A DNA stretch of 29,013 bases. Source: a virus. Positions 1 to 5,999 of this stretch are shown in pieces. A program made the translations under genes and the position numbers. The stretch lies in the IMG/VR virus record IMGVR_UViG_3300042691_036113, positions 1 through 29,013 of that record; one strand, given 5' to 3'. Within the stretch, counting starts at the first letter, position 1. Each line of letters starts with the position of its first letter. Under the pieces are notes generated by a model. The model made no database searches, was not told the DNA's origin, and saw only the letters and a list, made by a program, of their open reading frames with translations.

Positions 1-1
1 T

Positions 2-247
2 TTAATCTTCGCCATAAAGTGAAAAACGTTTTACAGGAACTTCTACTTCTTCTTCTCTTATGATTTCAACAGTTCCTTTTCTTGCTTCAATGTAGAAATT
101 AGTATCGCCGTTTGATTGATACCATGCTTCCAAAGCATCAGTAAGCGATGGATAGATACTCTTACCACCATCGGCAAACACCCACCTATCGCCAGGTGGA
201 ACTCTTTTTAATACTAATTCTTTTTCTTGCTTAATTTCTTTTTCCAT
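2..247 (-). CDS. Small hypothetical protein, 81 aa
   Basis: I do not recognise this protein. It is acidic and charged, with a Lys/Glu-rich N-terminus (residues 1-15), a central stretch with Trp22 and Trp42, and an acidic Glu-rich run near residues 64-70. No membrane segment, signal peptide or metal-binding cluster is visible, so it is probably a small cytoplasmic protein. The stop codon (positions 2-4) is inside the window, so the gene is complete. Its ATG lies 2 bases after the stop of the DUF4494-like gene, so both are probably read from the promoter at 486-517. The coding call rests on this tight spacing and on shared orientation with all other genes. Confidence 0.75.
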   Translation of the reverse strand: MEKEIKQEKELVLKRVPPGDRWVFADGGKSIYPSLTDALEAWYQSNGDTNFYIEARKGTVEIIREEEVEVPVKRFSLYGED

Positions 248-249
248 TA

Positions 250-456
250 TTAAAATACTTCAATGATTTTAGTTTCAGAAACTTTAACCACTTCATACTC
301 TAAATTAACACCATCTGCTACAAACTTCTTAACCAACTTAGCTTCTGCTTCCGTTACTGATAACGCATCTACTAAATAGTTTTCTTTGTTCTTTTTTACT
401 TTACCTTTCGCATCTTCTACTTCTACTGCGACTAATACTGAATAATACTTTGCCAT
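250..456 (-). CDS. Short DUF4494-like protein, 68 aa
   Basis: The protein resembles the Bacteroidota-specific DUF4494 family of unknown function. Visible marks are the N-terminal KYYSV strand, the central ENYLVDALSVTEAEAK segment (residues about 25-40) and the C-terminal KIIEVF. By recall the cellular members are about twice as long, so this looks like a minimal phage version holding only the N-terminal domain. It is the first gene after a strong promoter (486-517), with a leader of roughly 25 bases, and is followed 2 bases later by the 81-aa gene. No function can be assigned. The match is from memory of the family pattern, not from a search. It is one pointer to a Bacteroidota host. Confidence 0.8.
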   Translation of the reverse strand: MAKYYSVLVAVEVEDAKGKVKKNKENYLVDALSVTEAEAKLVKKFVADGVNLEYEVVKVSETKIIEVF

Positions 457-485
457 AACTTTTGTTTTTATTGTTTACGATAATA

Positions 486-517
486 CAAATATAAGATTAA
501 TTTTTTAAATTACCAAA
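486..517 (-). promoter_or_regulatory. Bacteroidota-type promoter before the DUF4494-like gene
   Basis: Read on the minus strand: TTTG (517-514), exactly 20 bases, then TATATTTG (493-486). This fits the -33 TTTG / -7 TAnnTTTG pattern of Bacteroidota. The ATG is 29 bases downstream at 456. The same spacing recurs at four other sites in the window. It starts 3 bases beyond the hairpin at 520-546, so one unit ends where the next begins. Confidence 0.75.
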
Positions 518-519
518 TG

Positions 520-546
520 AAAATGGGAGAATTTATCTCCCATTTT
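520..546 (-). terminator. Hairpin, probable transcription terminator
   Basis: Perfect 11-bp stem AAAATGGGAGA / TCTCCCATTTT (520-530 and 536-546) with a 5-base loop. It begins 2 bases after the stop of the H1-like gene. On the minus strand the stem ends in four T and then CATTTGG, a weak U-tract. On the plus strand it is followed by a long T run, but there is no plus-strand gene to terminate. It most likely ends the iscU-to-H1-like unit. Confidence 0.7.
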
Positions 547-547
547 T

Positions 548-721
548 TTATTTTTTTGTTTCTTCAACCGAAGCCGTTCTATATTCGGTTACTAACTTTT
601 TCAAGTCACCAATTGCCGTGCGGGCATTCTTTTGAGATACTTTTGTTGTTTTGTTGTGCTCTTCTACAAATGTGTTCCATAACTTGCTCATTTGCTCAAA
701 CAACTCCTGCTTTTTGCTCAT
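548..721 (-). CDS. Histone-H1-like small basic protein (Hc1-type), 57 aa
   Basis: Translating the minus strand from the ATG at 721 gives 57 residues. The second half reads ARTAIGDLKKLVTEYRTAS followed by VEETKK. This resembles the short H1-like (Hc1-type) proteins common in Bacteroidota, whose core has the form ARKA..E..KL.KEFR..S and a Lys-rich tail. Such proteins are thought to bind DNA as nucleoid-associated factors. This one is mostly helical and lacks a long Lys/Ala tail. It is the last gene of the iscU-iscA unit and is followed at once by the hairpin 520-546. A role in compacting phage or host DNA is inference. The family match is by pattern only. Confidence 0.65.
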   Translation of the reverse strand: MSKKQELFEQMSKLWNTFVEEHNKTTKVSQKNARTAIGDLKKLVTEYRTASVEETKK

Positions 722-752
722 AGTTTAATTTTTATTTGTTAATAATAAGGAA

Positions 753-947
753 TTATCTTCCCCTCTTTCTCCTAAGTTCCATTTCTTTTATGTACTTAGC
801 TGTGTACTTGTTTTCAACCGAAATGGGCCCATTTGGTTGTTTATTCAAATCGTATTTCCAAATAGAAACACAATCTTCATCTTCAAATACATATTCGAAT
901 TTTTTCGGTTTTTCCGTTTTACTGTTATTTTCTTTAGTATTTCTCAT
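753..947 (-). CDS. Small charged hypothetical protein, 64 aa
   Basis: Not recognised. The N-terminus (residues 1-17) is rich in Lys, Asn and Glu and looks disordered. A central part contains one Trp and an acidic FEDED stretch, and the tail (about residues 48-64) is basic. The ATG overlaps the stop of the A-type Fe-S carrier gene in an ATGA arrangement, which supports translation coupled to that gene. Its only cysteine (in EDEDC) gives no sign of metal binding. A link to Fe-S assembly rests solely on position. Confidence 0.7.
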   Translation of the reverse strand: MRNTKENNSKTEKPKKFEYVFEDEDCVSIWKYDLNKQPNGPISVENKYTAKYIKEMELRRKRGR

Positions 948-1267
948 ACTGCAAATGATTCACCACAACCGCAAGTTCGGCTTGCATTCGGGTTTATAAA
1001 TTGAAATCCTTTACCATTTAAACCATCTGAAAATTCTAATTCAGTACCGAATAGGTATAGTAACGATTTATTATCTACTAATATTTTTACACCTTTATCT
1101 TCCGCAAGTGTATCTGATGGTTGCTGGTCGGTATCAAATGAAAGGTCATATGATAATCCACTACAACCACCACCCTTAACTGCCACTCTGACATAGGGTG
1201 TTTTAAATCCACTTTCTTCTATAAGAGAGTTTAATTTATTTGCTGCTGTTTCTGTTACTTTAATCAT
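944..1267 (-). CDS. iscA: A-type iron-sulfur carrier protein (IscA/ErpA/SufA family)
   Basis: 107 residues, the normal length for this family, which receives Fe-S clusters from a scaffold and passes them to apo-enzymes. The three cluster-ligand cysteines are present: Cys35 in GGGCSGLSY, and Cys99 and Cys101 in the C-terminal TCGCGESF. The NPNAS segment that precedes them is also typical. The ATG overlaps the iscU stop (ATGA), so the two are translationally coupled and likely made together. No cysteine desulfurase, HscA/HscB or ferredoxin gene is visible nearby, so sulfur and electrons must come from the host. IscA, ErpA and SufA cannot be told apart from sequence alone, so the symbol is approximate. 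Confidence 0.92.
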   Translation of the reverse strand: MIKVTETAANKLNSLIEESGFKTPYVRVAVKGGGCSGLSYDLSFDTDQQPSDTLAEDKGVKILVDNKSLLYLFGTELEFSDGLNGKGFQFINPNASRTCGCGESFAV

Positions 1268-1674
1268 ATATGACTTTCTTCAAATATTAATTCTTCTAAT
1301 CCTTGCTTCTTTCTATAATCGTTGATTGCTGATTTGATAGCATCTTCAGCTAATACCGAACAATGTATCTTAACAGGTGGTAAGGATAGTTCCTCTACCA
1401 ATTCCATATTATCCATTTTGATTGCATCATCTATTGACATTCCTTTCAACCATTCGGTTGCTAGGGATGATGCTGCTATTGCTGAACCACATCCAAATGT
1501 TTTGAATTTAGCATCAGTTATGATATTGTCATTTACTTCTATTTGTAATCTCATTACATCACCACACTCCGGTGCACCTACCAATCCCGTACCTACATTA
1601 GATTTACTTTTATCTAAAGTTCCTACATTTCGTGGGTTATTGAAATGGTCTATTACTTTATCTCCGTATGCCAT
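1264..1674 (-). CDS. iscU: Iron-sulfur cluster scaffold protein IscU
   Basis: 136 residues, full length for IscU, the scaffold on which Fe-S clusters are built. All key positions are visible: Cys37 and Asp39 in APECGDVMRL, Cys62 in FGCGSAIA, and His104-Cys105 in the LPPVKIHC segment. LPPVK (98-102) is the motif known to be bound by the HscA/Hsc66 chaperone, so this protein could plug into a host Isc pathway. The protein stands alone, not fused to a NifU C-terminal domain. It is the first gene after promoter 1691-1722, with a leader of about 10 bases, and overlaps the iscA-type gene by 4 bases. Fe-S genes are auxiliary metabolic genes when carried by a phage. Confidence 0.95.
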   Translation of the reverse strand: MAYGDKVIDHFNNPRNVGTLDKSKSNVGTGLVGAPECGDVMRLQIEVNDNIITDAKFKTFGCGSAIAASSLATEWLKGMSIDDAIKMDNMELVEELSLPPVKIHCSVLAEDAIKSAINDYRKKQGLEELIFEESHI

Positions 1675-1690
1675 ATTAATTTATTTACTA

Positions 1691-1722
1691 TAAATATACA
1701 ACAAATTCTTTACTTTACCAAA
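1691..1722 (-). promoter_or_regulatory. Promoter before iscU
   Basis: Minus strand: TTTG (1722-1719), 20 bases, TATATTTA (1698-1691), then the iscU ATG at 1674, 16 bases on. It lies just past the stop of the HddA-like gene. The last base of the -7 box is A, not G, as in the promoter at 27811-27842. The context gives the Fe-S genes their own start site apart from the sugar-kinase unit. Confidence 0.7.
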
Positions 1723-1725
1723 TTT

Positions 1726-2760
1726 TTATCCAATTTGCCAAGTCCTCATACCAAATTTATTCCAAGTAAATGGTTGATTATATCCCATTTTTAATTCATC
1801 CAATGCTTTAATCACATCGTACTTTGTATTGTTTGGGCAATAGAAGAACATAAATCCTCCACCGCCGGCTCCACTTATCTTACCACCGGTTGCTCCTGCT
1901 TTTAGTGCAGTTTTATATAGTAACTCTATTTCAGGTGTACTGATTCCTTTTGCCAATAATTTCTTTTGCTGAAATCCATAATCTAATATCTCTCCCAACT
2001 CATCTATATTTCCTTTGATAAGACAATCTTTAATCATCTTAGCTTGCTCTACCAATGCATGTAGTGAAAGTAACGATGTAGTATTATTATCAGCCATTTT
2101 TTGTACTTGCTCTTCTAATACATCTGAACTATTACGAGTAAAGTTAGTAAAATATAAAACAATATTATTTTCAATTTCATCTTGTACTCTATCTCTAATT
2201 CTGATTGGATTTACAATTACATCATTTCCTCTAAACTCCATATAATTGAATCCACCGAATGCTGCTGCATATTGGTCTTGCTTACCACCATTTTCTTTTA
2301 GTTCAACTCTTTCAATTTGGATTGCCATTTCGGCTATATCATACTCACCCAAAGGTAAATTGAATAATTCCATATAAACACCTATAAGAGAAACAATTAA
2401 CGTAGATGATGTTCCCAATCCACTCCCAGTTGGAACATCTTGATTTGTAACTATATCATATCCAATTGGCTCTATTTTGAATCGCTTGCATATGTGATTA
2501 TGGGTTGCTTTAAAGAGTTTTAATCCATAAGAACAATCTAACTCACTACCAAATTCATGCTCTTCGTATTCATCCTTATTTACCCATTTAAACGTAACTT
2601 TGTTATCATCTCTTAATTGTAAAGATGTATGAGTAAATAAACGAATTGTAGTATTGATTACCGCCCCGATATGGGATTTAGTATATTCTGGCATATCAGT
2701 ACCACCCCCACCAAAAGAAATTCTAAATGGAACTTTACTCCTGTATATTTTCTTCTTCAT
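1726..2760 (-). CDS. hddA: GHMP-family sugar kinase, D-glycero-D-manno-heptose 7-phosphate kinase-like (HddA)
   Basis: 344 residues, the size of HddA, which phosphorylates heptose 7-phosphate at C1 in the GDP-heptose route. GHMP marks are seen in order: the N-terminal substrate strand PFRISFGGGGTD (11-22), the ATP loop PTGSGLGTSST (110-120), a GGKQDQYAAAFGG segment with the likely catalytic Asp162, and motif 3 GKISGAGGGG (293-302). RISFGGGGTD is characteristic of the HddA/fucokinase branch. The first 26 bases overlap the end of the HTH gene upstream, so the two are probably co-transcribed. No GmhA or HddC partner is visible. The HAD phosphatase at 3802-4650 is not clearly a GmhB. Another sugar substrate is possible. 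Confidence 0.85.
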   Translation of the reverse strand: MKKKIYRSKVPFRISFGGGGTDMPEYTKSHIGAVINTTIRLFTHTSLQLRDDNKVTFKWVNKDEYEEHEFGSELDCSYGLKLFKATHNHICKRFKIEPIGYDIVTNQDVPTGSGLGTSSTLIVSLIGVYMELFNLPLGEYDIAEMAIQIERVELKENGGKQDQYAAAFGGFNYMEFRGNDVIVNPIRIRDRVQDEIENNIVLYFTNFTRNSSDVLEEQVQKMADNNTTSLLSLHALVEQAKMIKDCLIKGNIDELGEILDYGFQQKKLLAKGISTPEIELLYKTALKAGATGGKISGAGGGGFMFFYCPNNTKYDVIKALDELKMGYNQPFTWNKFGMRTWQIG

Positions 2761-3310
2761 CTAAATGATATCTTAATGGGATTTTTTTAATTTTGATTCT
2801 ATTATCACCTGCTAATAAAAAATAGCAGTTGTAACAAAGTGGTCTCACATTATCTATGTGTCTATTATCTATATTACCATCTAAGAAATCTAAAATTATT
2901 GGAGCTTTATTATCGGTAATTCTTCTTTCAGAATAGCTACAACAACTACATATTTCAGGAACCAATCCACTTTGAAATATTTTATTTTTATATTTCCAAA
3001 GCGGTATATGATTATGCATACCTTCTAATAATTCTTCCGCAGGATACTTTTGTTTTCTTGCTCCAAATACTTTTTTTATACCAACTCCGGTTGGATTTTT
3101 TAAATCTTCAAATATACCATATAGTTTGGCGTATTTTTTATAGGTATTATAAGATATACCCAATACTCTAGCAGCTTCCATTGCGGAACTAGAATTTTGC
3201 TGTGCTGCCTTAATTTGAGATTCTAAGATTGGTTTTGCACCCAATCCTCTTTTTGTAATACTTTGCTTTAGGTTCGGAAAGAACCCTTCATCATTATTTT
3301 CTATGTCCAT
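2735..3310 (-). CDS. Putative DNA-binding protein: helix-turn-helix plus degenerate HNH-type zinc domain
   Basis: I chose the ATG at 3310 (191 aa); an in-frame ATG at 3340 would run into the promoter and inverted repeat. Residues about 40-66 (AMEAARVLGISYNTYKKYAK) look like a helix-turn-helix. Residues about 121-162 hold CxxC, DFLDGN, an Asn-rich turn and LCYNC, the layout of a zinc-ribbon HNH domain. The usual DHIDGN has become DFLDGN and the usual NCH has become NCY, so both expected catalytic histidines are missing. Nuclease activity is therefore unlikely, and a structural zinc and a regulatory or DNA-binding role are more plausible. It is the first gene of its unit and has an inverted repeat (3318-3342) at its promoter, which suggests self-control. 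Confidence 0.7.
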   Translation of the reverse strand: MDIENNDEGFFPNLKQSITKRGLGAKPILESQIKAAQQNSSSAMEAARVLGISYNTYKKYAKLYGIFEDLKNPTGVGIKKVFGARKQKYPAEELLEGMHNHIPLWKYKNKIFQSGLVPEICSCCSYSERRITDNKAPIILDFLDGNIDNRHIDNVRPLCYNCYFLLAGDNRIKIKKIPLRYHLDEEENIQE

Positions 3311-3317
3311 AACATTA

Positions 3318-3342
3318 TTTTGATATACTATAAATATCAAAA
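3318..3342 (-). promoter_or_regulatory. Inverted repeat at the promoter of the HTH gene
   Basis: Perfect 9-bp arms, TTTTGATAT (3318-3326) and ATATCAAAA (3334-3342), with a 7-base spacer, 8 bases above the ATG at 3310. On the minus strand it overlaps a -7-like box GATATTTA (3338-3331), with ATTG 19 bases upstream, a weaker version of the window's promoter pattern. An operator for the adjacent HTH protein is a reasonable guess. The arms are AT-rich, so chance cannot be excluded. Confidence 0.5.
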
Positions 3343-3352
3343 AATAATATTT

Positions 3353-3799
3353 CTATACAATTATTGATATTAATTTTGAAAAAGTATCATCAGGAGATGC
3401 GGATGTATCTAAATCTACATAGAATTCAGTAGGTTTTTCATAATCTAATGCGAAGAAATCTTCTCTACCTCTAATTTTTTTAGTGTGACAATATATTTCC
3501 TGAACCTTACATTCCGATTTAAGTTCTTCTCTCATTTCTTTATATGGAGAAACTAAACTAATTACAACATCGTTTCCACAACTATGTAGGTATTTAGCAA
3601 TATCAAATGCTTTTTGGATATTTTTTTGTCTACCTTCTTTGGAATAATCTTTGTTTGGGAATAGTTCTCTTAATTGGTCACCATCGATATGAAATACGGA
3701 TTTTCTCCAATTTTTCTTTTCAGTTTGTAACCAATATTGTAACTTTTTAGCCAATGTGGTTTTACCACTTCCTGGCTGACCTGTAAATAGGTAAATCAT
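3353..3799 (-). CDS. Adenylylsulfate (APS) kinase-like P-loop kinase, 148 aa
   Basis: The Walker A loop GQPGSGKTT (7-15) is followed by HIDGDQLRE (38-46), the ENI-like GRQKNIQKAFDIAKYL segment (56-71) and ISLVSPYKEMR (80-90). This order and spacing is that of CysC-type APS kinases, which phosphorylate adenylylsulfate to PAPS, the sulfate donor. At 148 aa it is clearly shorter than the usual 170-200 aa; the segment after residue 100 is condensed. No ATP sulfurylase or sulfotransferase is visible nearby. It could therefore act on host APS, or phosphorylate another small nucleotide-like or sugar substrate. It follows the HAD phosphatase by 2 bases and is the last gene of the long carbohydrate unit. 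Confidence 0.8.
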   Translation of the reverse strand: MIYLFTGQPGSGKTTLAKKLQYWLQTEKKNWRKSVFHIDGDQLRELFPNKDYSKEGRQKNIQKAFDIAKYLHSCGNDVVISLVSPYKEMREELKSECKVQEIYCHTKKIRGREDFFALDYEKPTEFYVDLDTSASPDDTFSKLISIIV

Positions 3800-3801
3800 A
3801 A

Positions 3802-4650
3802 CTATTTCTTTTTTAATGCGAATTGTGCTGCTTTATATGCTTTTGTATCTTTATCGTATTTTAATGCTGAACCCAATTTAATCATTTTACCAGTTTCAGG
3901 ATTTTTGATTTTCTTTTCTAAATCCATTTTTGGTAATAAATTCTTTAGTTTCATATTTCCTTTTATATCGTTTTTATCTTTTATAAAATCTTTTTCTTTT
4001 TTAGAGCTCGTATCATCTTTTTTTGTTGGGGCTTTGGGAATTTCATGCTGAACATGTCTCACTTTTAAAGATATCTTTGGATACTTTTTAGCTAACTTCT
4101 TTACGGCTGCTACGTTTTTATGTGAATCATCTATAAAGAACACATCATTAACACCACCCTTTATTTTATCTTCAATCCAATCAGCCTTTTTTTGTGGGTC
4201 TGCATCTGCTAAAGCAACAACGAATATATCATCTATTCCAACATCTTTTAAATAATCTTTAACAGGTCTATATGAACTTCTTGCCGTTAAAATAACAACA
4301 TCCGAACCACCCACTCTTAGTATATTTTTAAGTAAACGAGTTACTCCTTTAATTTCTTGCGGTCTTTTAACACTTTCAAAATCGGAAAAATCAAATTTAT
4401 CTCCTTCTTTTGGTTCATATATTGCATATTCTCCAGGTGTTAACTTTGAGTTTTTTCCATCTTTATGGGTAATGTAAATATGCGATTTAGTCTTAACTAA
4501 TGTATCATCGAAATCAAATACTCTTAATTTTTTATCACCTTTAGCTTCGTTCATAGGTATGAAAGCAGATAGCATTGGATTGGAATATACTTTTCCAAAC
4601 TCAACTTCAAATCCGTTATACACACCTTTTGTGAATCTATTTCTAACCAT
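3802..4650 (-). CDS. HAD-superfamily phosphatase with a basic C-terminal extension
   Basis: The HAD motifs are in order: motif I DFDDT (Asp46, Asp48), motif II LTAR (121-124, Thr122) and motif IV FIDDSHKN (172-179, Asp174-Asp175). A short cap with an acidic stretch lies between I and II. The domain ends near residue 200 and is followed by an unusual Lys-rich tail of about 80 residues (KAPTKKDD... to the end), probably unstructured, perhaps DNA- or protein-binding. The first 40 residues are also an extension. It is followed directly by the APS-kinase-like gene, so the pair may handle a phosphorylated nucleotide or sugar, but the substrate cannot be read from sequence. It overlaps the coiled-coil gene by 8 bases. 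Confidence 0.8.
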   Translation of the reverse strand: MVRNRFTKGVYNGFEVEFGKVYSNPMLSAFIPMNEAKGDKKLRVFDFDDTLVKTKSHIYITHKDGKNSKLTPGEYAIYEPKEGDKFDFSDFESVKRPQEIKGVTRLLKNILRVGGSDVVILTARSSYRPVKDYLKDVGIDDIFVVALADADPQKKADWIEDKIKGGVNDVFFIDDSHKNVAAVKKLAKKYPKISLKVRHVQHEIPKAPTKKDDTSSKKEKDFIKDKNDIKGNMKLKNLLPKMDLEKKIKNPETGKMIKLGSALKYDKDTKAYKAAQFALKKK

Positions 4651-4957
4651 TTAATGTGGTCTTCTTTGGTTTAGCTTTTTTAGAAAGTTCTTCGTTTTCT
4701 TTTGTTAGATATTCAACTTTAACAGTCAATGCTGCTACTTGCTTAGTCAAATCTAATATCATATTTCTCATCTCATCTTTTTCTTTTGATGATTGAGCTA
4801 ATAATGCTTCTAATTTTGCAATACGGTCTTTACAATCATGTCTGATGAATTCATCATCTCTTTCTTTACGCATTGCTCTTTTTTCGTAAAATCTAAATGC
4901 AGTAGTCCCACCTAATACAGTGATTGCAGTTATTAAAACTGAATAAATGTTTTCCAT
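4643..4957 (-). CDS. Small membrane-anchored coiled-coil protein, 104 aa
   Basis: Residues about 4-22 (IYSVLITAITVLGGTTAF) form one hydrophobic segment close to the N-terminus, followed by a basic patch (RFYEKRAMRKER), which predicts an inner-membrane anchor with the rest in the cytoplasm. Residues about 43-93 have heptad-like Leu/Ile/Val spacing and many Glu/Lys, giving a coiled coil, and the tail is basic. No lipobox or enzyme motif is seen. Small anchored coiled-coil proteins occur among phage lysis and membrane proteins (holin or spanin types), but the topology fits neither well enough to name it. The ATG overlaps the previous stop as TAATG. Confidence 0.7.
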   Translation of the reverse strand: MENIYSVLITAITVLGGTTAFRFYEKRAMRKERDDEFIRHDCKDRIAKLEALLAQSSKEKDEMRNMILDLTKQVAALTVKVEYLTKENEELSKKAKPKKTTLNG

Positions 4958-5331
4958 TATTCTCCGTCTAATTTATGAAAGCCGGTATTGGCTTGGTTAA
5001 TATAATTTTGTGCTTGTGAGATATGGTCTTGTATCCAACCTGCTAAGTTTTTTTCATCAGTTCCAACCTTACCTTTAAGTTCGGTTGCATTTTTAATAAT
5101 ATCATCCAATAAATTTACAGCCATTCCAACTTCGTGGTCAGTAGTTTCAGGTCCTTCATTTATTTTGTGTTTAAGTAATTCAGTCATTTTATTGAATACT
5201 TGCTCACCGCCCGATTCTCCTAATCTGTATGCACCGCCTAATTTTTCATAAATTTGTATTTTATTTTTCATTGGCAATTCTTTTTCTGCCAATTTTTTCC
5301 AAATTTTTGGATGCGTTACTTCAAATTTCAT
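4957..5331 (-). CDS. Conserved phage-type small protein of unknown function, 124 aa
   Basis: An all-helical, charged protein. Its C-terminal part (about residues 93-119) reads AGWIQDHISQAQNYINQA and resembles the LxxWVQ.KI..A.DYI.. module that I recall from many small phage proteins and as a domain in larger phage structural proteins. No catalytic motif, membrane segment or cysteine is present. Its start overlaps the stop of the SGNH hydrolase gene (ATGA) and its stop overlaps the start of the membrane coiled-coil gene (TAATG). Its role is unknown; the module similarity is recalled, not searched. Confidence 0.7.
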   Translation of the reverse strand: MKFEVTHPKIWKKLAEKELPMKNKIQIYEKLGGAYRLGESGGEQVFNKMTELLKHKINEGPETTDHEVGMAVNLLDDIIKNATELKGKVGTDEKNLAGWIQDHISQAQNYINQANTGFHKLDGE

Positions 5332-5999
5332 ATTTTTTCTTTTTGTATATACGAATATAAATATTGAAAAAATTCAGAATGTCCAAATTTTGAGAAATGT
5401 CTATCACTATTTTTCTGCCACCATTCGGTTTTTTTATCAATATATGGTTTAAACCACGCATCACCACCATTTGGATTTGGTATAAAATGCTCTTTATATT
5501 GATTTTTCATAGTATCAAATGCATGAACTCCTTGTATAGAATCTAAGCACCAAAAATTAAAATTTATATTCATTTGTTTCATTATTTTGAATATAAACAA
5601 ATATTGTTCTAATAATTGCTGAATATATCTTTTATACCCATCTTCATCTTGTAAACGTTTGGTATAAAAATCTATTTCATAATCAAATATACCTTTATCC
5701 AATAGTTGCTCCTTTGTATTATGTAATATATCTACTCCACCATTTTTATAAAAGTCATATGTTCTATTAAAAAATGTTAACCCTATAATAACAGTATGTG
5801 CATCATTTGGATTAAAGTTTCTATAAATCATTTGTAATAACCCTTGATTCGATATTCCAGCGTGTCCTTGGTCAAATATTTCTAATTGTAATTCATCTCT
5901 AAGTAAATATGGCCAAGAGAATTCTTTTTCAACATTTGAGCCATCTGTTGAATAGTTTGTAGAAAAAGAATCTCCATAAATATATAATTTATTTTTCAT
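5328..5999 (-). CDS. SGNH/GDSL-type hydrolase-like protein, 223 aa
   Basis: Block I GDSFS (9-13) gives nucleophile Ser11, and the C-terminal SDRHFSKFGH (198-207) supplies the Asp-His block. A GxSN-type block II (GISNQGL, about 48-54) is also visible. SGNH enzymes are esterases or acyl hydrolases; in glycan clusters they often remove or transfer acetyl groups. No signal peptide or membrane segment is visible, so it should act in the cytoplasm. It sits beside two 2OG-Fe(II) oxygenase genes and a run of glycosyltransferases, so a glycan substrate is likely but inferred. A second, divergent SGNH protein is encoded at 14836-15615. It overlaps the upstream oxygenase gene by 11 bases. Confidence 0.78.
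   Translation of the reverse strand: MKNKLYIYGDSFSTNYSTDGSNVEKEFSWPYLLRDELQLEIFDQGHAGISNQGLLQMIYRNFNPNDAHTVIIGLTFFNRTYDFYKNGGVDILHNTKEQLLDKGIFDYEIDFYTKRLQDEDGYKRYIQQLLEQYLFIFKIMKQMNINFNFWCLDSIQGVHAFDTMKNQYKEHFIPNPNGGDAWFKPYIDKKTEWWQKNSDRHFSKFGHSEFFQYLYSYIQKEKI

Noticed and set aside
517-723. Plus-strand frame of 68 aa
   Set aside because: It is antisense to the H1-like gene, whose protein pattern and position are better supported.
736-999. Plus-strand frame with a hydrophobic stretch that could pass for a membrane protein
   Set aside because: It is antisense to the 64-aa gene and the end of iscA; no start context or promoter supports it, and all real genes are on the other strand.
2735-3310. 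Calling this gene an active HNH homing endonuclease
   Set aside because: Expected catalytic histidines are replaced by Phe and Tyr, so only a zinc-binding fold is supported.
3329-3336. TATAAATA on the plus strand, as at 1689-1696 and 5356-5363, like T4 late promoters
   Set aside because: It points away from every gene in the window. On the coding strand the sites at 1689 and 3329 fall in -7-like boxes of minus-strand promoters, which explains them better.
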